DNA from: Amphimedon queenslandica
Lineage: Eukaryota > Porifera > Demospongiae > Haplosclerida > Niphatidae
Direction of reading: 5' to 3'
Assembly: GCF_000090795.2 (NCBI RefSeq)
Contig: NW_003546596.1
Coordinates: 37,753-76,532 of the forward strand
DNA: 38,780 nucleotides
Both the position numbers and the translations under genes were made by a program. Position 1 is the stretch's first letter. Every line of letters begins with the position of its first letter. The notes beneath the pieces were generated by a model. It did not search any database, had not been told where the DNA came from, and saw only the letters and a program-made list of their open reading frames with translations. Positions 19,615-27,495 of this stretch are shown one piece after another.

Positions 19615-20531
19615 GAAGGAGAGATAAAGGAACTTACATTCATTAGTGCATGCCTCAGAGCATATTAGCAAACTAGTATTAGTCATTTTGTAGTTTTTTT
19701 TTCATTAGAAAGATTCAATCATTAGAGAATAGATTTTGCTATAAGAAAACTTGTTAAAAATAATACGTATTAAGAAAGAAAATGCAGGTGTGACTCTATT
19801 GCAGGTTTTCTCACAAGAATCCATTTCACATTTACAAAAAAATGCACTGTACAATCGCACAAAATAAAATTATAAAGTTATTCTAATAAAAGCCCATCTA
19901 TTTATTCTATTAAAATATTAATTTCCATAGCAAACACAGGAAGCCATTGAATTCTGCTATTACATGAAACAAGGTTACATTTAATAACGAGATCTATTAG
20001 TTTTTAAGAATTTATTTAGCAATTTATCAAAGCAAAATCACTAATTACATGTACATGTATGTACGAGTACTTAGTGAGACATTAACTATACATATACTGT
20101 ATAAAGTGAGTGTGTACATAAAATGGTATATCTCAAGTAATATAACATCAGGATCTAGTAAAAGAAGCATGCTATTGCTAGTGGTAATTCTGTATACTTT
20201 GATACACGAGAAATTATTACTCCATAGTCCATATACACGCATCAGTATATGATGTACACTTGTAACCATCTCACTGTATGTGTAAAGTAGACACTTAGTT
20301 GACTTGTTGTGGCTAAGTATAATGTAAGGTTGGCCATGAATAACAGCTGCATCTCACGAGACAAAGAATAATAAATTAATGCGTGTCACTGTTAGGCAGT
20401 AGATTAGTTGAGTTACAAAACAGTGAATTACATGTAGTTCAGTTGTTGACAGTTAATTAGTGATGAATGCATTTATTGAGGCTCAGAGAGAGTGATCTAG
20501 TTCAGTTGAGGAGTAGATACCAGTAAAGAAT
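19615..20531. other. Intergenic, array genes 12 to 13
   Basis: AT-rich 3' flank, then from about 20040 a copy of the subfamily B upstream block (compare 18560-19062), including the GAGTTAC-AACAGTGAATTACATG sequence. No gene. Confidence 0.55.
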
Positions 20532-21086
20532 ATGAAGCTTCCATTGATCGCTCTGTGTCTCTTGTCCTTTATTCTTATAAATGCTGTTGAAGCAAACTTT
20601 AAGAAAGACTACTGTGGCAACAGGGAATTTGTACCTGGCATTAGTTACCCTCATCTTCACTGTGGAAAAGATTTCTTCACCCTTTCTTACAGTGGAGGAA
20701 GCAAGCATGTTAATTTTATAGGAAGCAAAGGTGTCCAGTGCAGTAATGTCAAGAAAGTATTAGATTTTCCCTCTGAATATGGCGATATTAACAAACACGA
20801 GGAAATACAAAATCCAATCAGAAAATTCTATATGGATTACTGCGAAAGCATCACTGTACCATGCGATACGAGCAGTCAATTATTAGCAAAGGAAACTCCT
20901 GTGCTTAAAAACAACAGTAACCATAAGGACTACTACCAAAATAACGAGAAAGGGGAATACAGCAAACCTTACAACAATCGTAAGGAATACGTGTACGACC
21001 AAGAATATAACGAGGAGCAGGGATACGAGGCTAAAAGGAAGCCCTACTGGAGGATGAGGAGGGAATATCACAAGAAAAGATTCTAA
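20532..21086 (+). CDS. Secreted Cys-core protein with Tyr/Arg-rich tail, array gene 13
   Basis: 184 residues, no intron. Leader as in gene 12. Core with the standard spacing: DYC, 15 residues, YPHLHC, 25 residues, VQCSNV, 33 residues, DYC. There is an extra Cys in TVPCDTSSQLL, where genes 12 and 14 read TVA-NKN-EWL. The tail ends KPYWRMRREYHKKRF as in its neighbours, while the middle of the protein is more changed than either end. No 15-bp A-type motif upstream. Function not recognised. Confidence 0.85.
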   Translation: MKLPLIALCLLSFILINAVEANFKKDYCGNREFVPGISYPHLHCGKDFFTLSYSGGSKHVNFIGSKGVQCSNVKKVLDFPSEYGDINKHEEIQNPIRKFYMDYCESITVPCDTSSQLLAKETPVLKNNSNHKDYYQNNEKGEYSKPYNNRKEYVYDQEYNEEQGYEAKRKPYWRMRREYHKKRF

Positions 21087-22043
21087 GGAGAGATAAAGGA
21101 ACTTACATTCATTAATGCATGTCTCAGAGCATATTAGCAAACAACATGTAGTATTAGTCATTTGTAGCTGTTTTTAGTATCATTAGAGAATAGATAATAT
21201 AGGATTTTGCTGTAACGTATTAAGAAATAGAATGCAAGTGTGATTCTATTGCAAGTATTGTCACAAGAATCCGTTTAGCTTTTATAAAAGAATGCACATT
21301 TATTCTATAATAATAATAATAATAGTCATAGCAAACCCAGGAAGCCATTAAATTCTGCTAAATGTATTTACATGAAACAAGGATACAGTTAATAATGAGA
21401 TCTATTAGACACACTGCAACATTTGTTGCAAACACCGTATAGCAGGTAATTTTCGGTGGTTGAAAATTTCGACTGAAACCAGAAATGACTTTAGAATAAA
21501 AATTCGTTGGTTTTATTTTCGACTAGGCAAAAATAATTGATTTTATGTCTTCACTAGCATCTGTAGGACTGATAGCATTACAAAGAGGTCCCCTGGTCCT
21601 GTGGGTCTGGAAGAGATTCATTAGAAGGTGAGCACCGTTTTCAGGGCCATCCATGTTTATTGATCATGTTATTAATAATTTATTATGGCCACACCTATCT
21701 TCAAAATTAATTTTCATCAGAATTAATTTTCGTTCAGAATTAATAGCAACGAAACAGACGAAAATAAGCACCAGTCGAAAATTACTCGCTATACAGTAGT
21801 TGCATGCTATACACAGTTTATACAGGAGTCAATGAAGCTTGAAACATAATGCAAGCAATAGAACTGTTTCCTATTAGTTTTTAGATTTTATCATGCATGG
21901 CCATCTCACTGTAAAGTAAACACTAGCTTAGTTGCCTTGTCCCTAAGTACAATGTAAGGTTGGCCATGAATAACAGCTGCCTCTCAGGAGACAAAGAATA
22001 ATAAATTTCTGCGTGTCACTGTTAGGTAGATTAGTTGAGTTAC
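21087..22043. other. Intergenic, array gene 13 to LTR element
   Basis: Gene 13 3' flank, a 366-bp MITE (21433-21798), then a copy of the B-type upstream block from about 21895 that is cut by the LTR element at 22044. Confidence 0.6.
21433..21798. mobile_element. MITE with CCGTAT-type ends, third family
   Basis: About 366 bp. Left CACCGTATAGCAGGTAATTT and right (reverse complement TACTGTATAGCGAGTAATTT) match over about 25 bp. The interior has AAATTTCGACTG and mirrored sequence. No transposase frame. Confidence 0.6.
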
Positions 22044-22152
22044 TGTAATAGTAGGAACAAGCTAGGACAGGCATTTAATTTTTGTGAACCATTTAAGAAC
22101 ATTCTAGATTATTGGAGATCATCCACAGGAGGAGAGGAATAATTACAGCTGG

Positions 22153-22980
22153 TTGAATGTCGGGCTGCAGTTTGCTGATGACATGTTTCTACAGGAGGGA
22201 AAACAAAGAAAAAAAAAGACAAGGTCACAGAAGAGACAAGGGTGGTATGAACATGCAAGGAAAGAAGAGGAGAAGCAGAGTACTACTTCAAGGGAGCATC
22301 AGAGTACTATTTTGAAGGAGAAGCAGAGTACTGCTCCAGAGGAGAAGCAGAGTACTACTTCAGAGGAGAAGCAGAGTACTACTTCAAAGGAGAAGCAGTG
22401 TACTACTCCAGAGGAGAAGCCAAATACTACTTCAAGGGAGCATCAGAGTACTATTTTGAAGGAGAAGCAGAGTACTGCTCCAGAGGAGAAGCAGAGTACT
22501 ACTTCAGGGGAGCATCAGAGTACTATTTTGAAGGAAAAGCAGTGTACTACTCCAGAGGAAAGGCATAGTACTACTTCAGAGAAGAAGCAGAGGACTACTT
22601 CAGAGCAAGGACAATGGATACCAGGAGATGAATTTCTATTAATGGATGAAATGTTTCCTAAACCTAGCGAAGATAGACCTAAGAAAACTAGAGCAGAGAG
22701 GAGAAAAATAAAATTGACCTGGAAAAGGACAGAAAAGATGGAAGCAGCGTTACTTAAGACGGAACAAGAGAAAGACCCAGAGGTACAGATACGGATCCAG
22801 AGGGAAGACCCACAACAAATAAAAACGATTGGTGGGAAGAAACGTAGAATCTGGCAGCCTAGAGACTCCCCAGGGACAGGGTATGCAAAGATTACTATAC
22901 CGAAATCATACAGGAGACAAGTTTTTCATGTTAAACATCTGAAGATTTTCAAAGAAGGTGAGCCTGACATGTGTTGTTAA
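22153..22980 (+). CDS. Retroelement-derived ORF with 8-residue repeats
   Basis: 275 residues, lying between the LTRs. The N-terminal part has a basic KQRKKKTRSQKRQ stretch. Then follow about a dozen units of an eight-residue repeat, EEKQSTTS and variants (about residues 38-150). A second copy-like basic stretch follows (RPKKTRAERRKIK). The end reads SYRRQVFHVKHLKIFKE, similar to the tail of Ty3/gypsy integrases, which typically have a VHVN-LKPF-like motif. No protease, RT, RNase H or integrase catalytic core is present, so this is probably an internally deleted gag-pol whose ends were joined. Whether it is expressed is unknown. Confidence 0.5.
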   Translation: MNVGLQFADDMFLQEGKQRKKKTRSQKRQGWYEHARKEEEKQSTTSREHQSTILKEKQSTAPEEKQSTTSEEKQSTTSKEKQCTTPEEKPNTTSREHQSTILKEKQSTAPEEKQSTTSGEHQSTILKEKQCTTPEERHSTTSEKKQRTTSEQGQWIPGDEFLLMDEMFPKPSEDRPKKTRAERRKIKLTWKRTEKMEAALLKTEQEKDPEVQIRIQREDPQQIKTIGGKKRRIWQPRDSPGTGYAKITIPKSYRRQVFHVKHLKIFKEGEPDMCC

Positions 22981-23093
22981 CAATGTCACTGAAGATGGTA
23001 AAGACATGGAACATAAGAGGGGGCGAAATAGTGCAAATGCAGATACCCTCTCAAGAATAGTTGTGCTTCGCACTGAAGGAGATAGAAATGTAA

Positions 23094-23308
23094 TATAGTA
23101 TAACGCTTTATTTTGGTGATTTTGCTGCAAAATTGTAATTGACGGTTTTTAATTTGGCGATTTTTGTGTACATGTGCATTACTGAGCATGTGCATTAATG
23201 ATTGGTGGTTTTAATATTGGCAATCTTGCTTGCAAACTGCCAATCACCAAAATAAAACTCCGCCAATCACCAAAATAAAACTCCGCCAAATTAAAGCGTT
23301 ATACGGTA
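23094..23308. mobile_element. MITE, GGCGG family, inserted in the 3' LTR
   Basis: TATAGTATAACGCTTTATTT at the left and AAGCGTTATACGGTA at the right interrupt the LTR sequence TGTAATA-GTAGGAAC, which is intact at 22044. The duplicated target is TA. A 23-bp internal tandem repeat (CTCCGCCAATCACCAAAATA) is specific to this copy. Confidence 0.8.
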
Positions 23309-23662
23309 GTAGGAACAAGCTAGAACAGGCATTTAATTTTTGTGAACCATTTAAGAACATTCTAGATTATTCTTTTTCATATACTGGACTATTCTTTTAT
23401 GTTTCCTGGAACATTCTGAACTAGAATGTTCCAGATTTGTATCTTGCTATAAATATGTGATTCTTGTAAATAGTTGTTGTTGTGGTTCCTTTCTTGGTAA
23501 AAACATAATAGTAAACCACTTACTTCTGGTGAACACTGTTACAGTTACACAACAGTGAAATACATGCAGTTCCGTTGTAGACAGTCAATCAGTAAAGAAG
23601 AGTATTTATTGAGGCTCAGAGAGTGACCTAGTTCAGTTGAGGAGTAGATACCAGTAAAGAAT

Positions 23663-24148
23663 ATGAAGCTTCCATTGATCGCTCTGTGTCTCTTGTCCTT
23701 TATCCTTATAAATGCTGCTGAAGCAAAGAGCTATAAAGAATACTGTGACGGCAGGGAATTTTTCCCAAATGGAGAAAAATACCCTCATCTTCACTGTGGG
23801 AATGGTTTCTTTACCCTTTCTTACAGTAAGAAGGACAAAGTTAATTTTATAACAAGCGGTGGTATCCAGTGTGATCGTGTAAGAAAAGTACTGGACGCTG
23901 GACATATTAACAAATATCCGGAAATAAGAGCTAGAATTGAAGCATTCAACAGGGATTATTGCGGCGGCATCACTGTAGCAAGCAATAAGAACAGAGAATG
24001 GTTAGTAGAGGAGTATCCTGTGTTTGAAGACAACAGTAACCGTAAGGAATACGTGTACAACCAAGAATATAACGAGGAGCAGGGATACGAGGTTGAAAGG
24101 AAGCCCTACTGGAGGATGAGGAGGGAATATCACAAGAAAAGATTCTAA
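23663..24148 (+). CDS. Secreted Cys-core protein with Tyr/Arg-rich tail, array gene 14
   Basis: 161 residues, no intron, last gene of the array. Leader of subfamily B. Core: EYCDG, KYPHLHCG, FFTLSY, KVNFI, IQCDRV, then a shortened C3-C4 loop (VLDAGHINKYPEI), DYCGG. The tail matches gene 12 but lacks about 20 residues between DNSN and RKEY, apparently removed between two NHKEY/NRKEY-like repeats. It ends KPYWRMRREYHKKRF. The LTR element sits immediately upstream, yet the about 100 bp before the ATG still match genes 12 and 13. Confidence 0.85.
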   Translation: MKLPLIALCLLSFILINAAEAKSYKEYCDGREFFPNGEKYPHLHCGNGFFTLSYSKKDKVNFITSGGIQCDRVRKVLDAGHINKYPEIRARIEAFNRDYCGGITVASNKNREWLVEEYPVFEDNSNRKEYVYNQEYNEEQGYEVERKPYWRMRREYHKKRF

Positions 24149-25163
24149 GAAGGAGAGATAAAGGAACTTACATTCATTAATGCATGCCTCAGAGCATATT
24201 AGCAAACTAGTATTAGTCATTTTGTAGTTTTTTTTTTTCATTAGAAAGATTCAATCATTAGAGAATAGATATTATAGGATTTTTGTTATAAGAAAACTTG
24301 TTAAAAATAATATAAATACGTATTAAGAAAGAGAATGCTAGCACGATTCTATTGCAAGTTTTGTCACAAGAACCCATTTCACATTTACAAAAGAATGCAC
24401 TGTACAATAGTATAAAACAAAATTATGAAGTTATTCTAATAAAGGCCCATATAATAATATTCATAGCAATTGAAATGAACACAAGAAGCCATAAAATGCT
24501 GTATTTAATAACAGGCATTAACAGCTATGAGTGATGACAAGGAAGAGGATGTTTCAAGGTTCTGGTGTGTAACACATGACAATCTCGGGGGAATTTCATT
24601 CGTCTAAACAGGGCCATCCCACAACCTATTAGCAACTATAATCTAAAATATGTTCACTATACAAGCTATAGGAACAAATACTACTTAATACTCAGCCATA
24701 GAGATAACTGACAGGGCCACTACCACTGCCACAGTCCACAAGGCTATTAAATAATGAGACCTACATGTACTACATGTAGTTTAATGGATTGAACACTGCG
24801 TTGCAGCTATCTACACAACTGGTCACTTATTACATGTATGTGTACATGGACCGTATTTTACCAATTAAACGCCTGGGCGTTTATTTTCTAGCAACCAAAA
24901 ATTTTATTGAAAAAAATAAATAAAAAAGATACTTTGAGTGGGATTGAACCGCCAACTCTAGGCAAGTTGGATCAGGCTCTAATAAGCACTTTGGAGCTAT
25001 CTAAACACTGGAGCATTATTTTTGGTACAAATATGCGTATCTATAGCTAGAATATATTAATGACAGACGTTTATTTGGACCAGGCGTTTATACGGTAAAA
25101 TACGGTACATAATATTATAAGGTACAGTGTAGAACATACAATTTTTTAACCCCTCGCTCTTAC
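24149..25163. other. 3' end of the array up to the MDN1 exon
   Basis: Gene 14 3' flank, similar to the flanks of genes 12 and 13, to about 24500; then unique AT-rich sequence and the inverted-repeat element 24849-25107. No gene seen. Confidence 0.6.
24849..25107. mobile_element. MITE with ACCGTATTTTACC ends
   Basis: About 259 bp. Left ACCGTATTTTACC and right GGTAAAATACGGT, plus inner TTAAACGCCTGGGCGTTTAT against AGACGTTTATTTGGACCAGG-CGTTTA. On the minus strand the middle contains GGTTCAATCCC, like a tRNA B box, but no complete tRNA fold is visible. Confidence 0.6.
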
Positions 25164-26487
25164 CTCAATTAATTCCTCAGTCTCGTACTGAGGTACAAAT
25201 ACTCTCTTTACATTATTCTCCAGGACAGAGAGTATCCCTCCCATCTGTCTTAAGCCCTTCCTCCCTCCTCTTCCTAACCTCCTGCTAGCAAATAACTTGA
25301 AGCCTTCGGCAGGTCTCAGTGGCTCGGTATAGCCAGGTAATAGCAGGGTGGATGTCTTGATTAATGGTAGCAATAGAGAAATCTAATAAAGTTATTATAT
25401 AAATTAAAAAGTCACTTAATAAACTTGCTTAATAGTACAAAAAAACAAATAAATAAATAAATTAAATAGATGTACTTGAACAACTTAATACTATAAACCC
25501 ATTAATAATTGCAATCCATAAATTTAACCATTTAAACCTTTGGCCCAATTTCGTTAAAGTTAATGGTCGTAAATATGATTTGTCAATGTGCATGTACATT
25601 TGGTTTGTACATAAAGGTTACTAAATTACATTAAACTTGGATTTACAGTACTACAAAGAGCACGGAGAAAAGGAAGAAAAAGAGAAAGAGACTAACCACA
25701 TCTGGTGGTGCAAAGTCAATGTCCTCAAGCACAATCCATTGCCCAGCCAGGACTGCCTAAAGACAAGAACAATAACACATTACTTGTATTAGAAGTGAAG
25801 TACCTTCGTCAATATTCCAGGAAGCCATACAAATTCACCAGGGATAGCTGTACAACTAAACGTACCCAATAAAACCTATAAAGAATTATAATACTCTCAA
25901 TTAAATATTAATATTAAGATTATTTTTGAGTAATCCTCTTGTTTAATATTAAAACTATTTTAACATTATATTATCCTCTTTTTTAATGTTAATATTATTA
26001 ATTTTTACAATTAAAATTGATACCTTGCTATCAATCTGTTCTCCTAAATGTACAATTATCAGGTCCTCTTCCTTTTGATGAAGTTTTGCCAAAAAACGAA
26101 GCAACGAGCTCTTACCAGACCCGCTCTCACCTTCTAATAGTACACACTCGCTATCAACTAAGAGAACTAGCAGTTCGTCAATCAAACTCCTCCGTGACGG
26201 AAGAAATACAATCTTTAAAATGATAAATTTAAAAAAGGGAAAATTAGAATGCACCTCTGGATCTCTAGCCCTGTCTTTATAGGTCTCTTCCAATGACAAA
26301 AATGAGAATAATCTTTCATTAAAAAGACATTTATTTTTTACCAAAAAAACCTATTAATTCACCTTTTAGTACTTGCCATTACTTCCGTGGAAACAGCAAG
26401 TAATCCGTCCTAAATAGAGGATAATTGACTAGTTTCTTGTTGAGTTTAAAACCTTACTTTTCTCTTTATAATCACATCATTCTCCAT
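25164..26487 (-). CDS. MDN1: Midasin, exons 1-7 (N-terminus and AAA1)
   Basis: Exons on the minus strand: 26458-26487, 26363-26409, 26255-26312, 26024-26212, 25804-25875, 25697-25756, 25164-25382. AAA1 is unmistakable: Walker A GESGSGKSSLL, HLGEQIDSK, then LLGTFSCTAIPGEFVW, then Walker B GQWIVLEDIDFAPPDV, then PGYTEP...EGFKLFASRRL. This matches known midasins in order. Phases agree at every junction. The first three tiny exons (about 45 residues, starting MENDVIIKRK) are the weaker part. They leave almost none of the roughly 300-residue N-terminal region of human or yeast midasin. The protein continues on the other side of the 23-kb intron at 2010. Confidence 0.88.
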
Positions 26488-26621
26488 GACAAAATGAGAA
26501 CACGTGGTTACTTATTGGCATTCATTATTCATTAATTGAGCATAGTGAGAGGCGTGGTTTAAACTAATTTAATTAGCTACATTTTTTGTAAACAAAGAGT
26601 GGAGCATTCTCTTCTTTCTCC
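26488..26621. promoter_or_regulatory. Bidirectional promoter, MDN1 / R3HDM4-like
   Basis: 134 bp between the two inferred start codons, containing an E-box CACGTG (26501-26506) and an inverted CCAAT box (ATTGG, 26514-26518). There is no TATTTAAAG-type TATA box as in the array genes. The assignment depends on the weak first MDN1 exon. Confidence 0.5.
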
Positions 26622-27447
26622 ATGCCTCTTGTTAGGCCCAGCTCCTCTTACTCCTCGACAAGGGACAACAGGGACGGGTATCAAAGTAACGAGAGCGCAG
26701 ACGATGAGATAGAGGACCTCCAAATACCACTTGTACCAGCAGAGAGCCACTCATCCTCCACTCTTAGAACTAGACCACGACCTATTAAATACCCCAGACC
26801 TCATTCCCACTTGTTCTTTAGTCCTACAACTGGCCGGAGCCTGAGAGGAGGCAGACACACTAGGAGATACGAAAACTGTTAGTATGAATGAAATTACATG
26901 TACATGACATGACAATTATGAAAATTAAACTTACAGATTCCGAAAGTTCTATATCTTGACGTACAATACATGAACATGTACATGTATGTAGATGTATTAG
27001 AGTAGGTGTACATGTATTTAGAGTACATGTGAGTTGAAGGTCATAATAAACGTATATCTTACGATGTATGTGTCTATAGTTTAAGGTCAATGAACACATG
27101 TACATGTACTTACATATTTATGATTGTCACATGCAAAGCATGCAAACAGACCATGTTGTACATGAATTCATGGTTTATGATGAATACACACCTGTTCTTC
27201 ACATGCTAAGCATTGTGTCAATGCCACAATGCAATGAATATTTAAATGCATATTGATGTAACATGAATCTTCAAATTAAAAATACTTTATATTTTTTTAT
27301 TATTTTAATTGTTAGCTTTGTTTCTCAAGACTCTATTCCCCCTGACAGAGGAAGAGATAGAGGAAGACTATCAGACGATAGCCCCACAGCACCATACCTC
27401 ATTCACTCAAGTATTATCGGATAATCACAAACAAATAGTGAGAGAGA

Positions 27448-27495
<48 letters not shown>

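Larger units (their letters stand above)
22039..23548 (+). mobile_element. Decayed LTR retroelement with GTTAC target duplication
   Basis: GTTAC at 22039-22043 and at 23544-23548 flanks an element beginning TGTAATAGTAGGAAC (22044) and ending GTGAACACTGTTACA (23543), i.e. TG...CA with TGTAA/TTACA inverted tips. The 3' LTR runs 23089-23543 and contains a TATAAATA box near 23450. It is split near its start by a MITE. The 5' LTR is cut down to about 69 bp (22044-22112). The element lies inside the B-type upstream block: the uninterrupted GAGTTAC-AACAGTG site is seen at 16140 and 20412. Confidence 0.75.
2011..25163 (-). other. Giant MDN1 intron containing the secreted-protein gene array
   Basis: The donor is GTAAGA after the codons LIE (exon ending at 25164) and the acceptor is a TTTTAG before ILTSKF (exon starting at 2010). 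Both borders are phase 0, and the joined text LIE-ILTSKFNISG corresponds to a continuous stretch in known midasins, so no coding exon is missing between them. The other MDN1 introns seen here are far shorter (roughly 40 to 450 bp). All genes inside the intron run antisense to MDN1. Confidence 0.85.

Noticed and set aside
22153..22980. Host gene encoding a repetitive secreted protein
   Set aside because: No signal peptide, placed exactly between LTRs, and the C-terminus resembles an integrase tail.
2697..24148. RNase A-type or galactose-binding (SUEL) lectin identity for the secreted family
   Set aside because: Neither the RNase CKxxNTF motif nor the lectin YGR and DPC pattern is present; the similarity is limited to cysteines and a short strand.
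19063..24148. Neuropeptide precursors, because of dibasic sites and a KKRF end in genes 12-14
   Set aside because: There is no repeated peptide and no C-terminal Gly for amidation, and the same genes carry the conserved Cys core.
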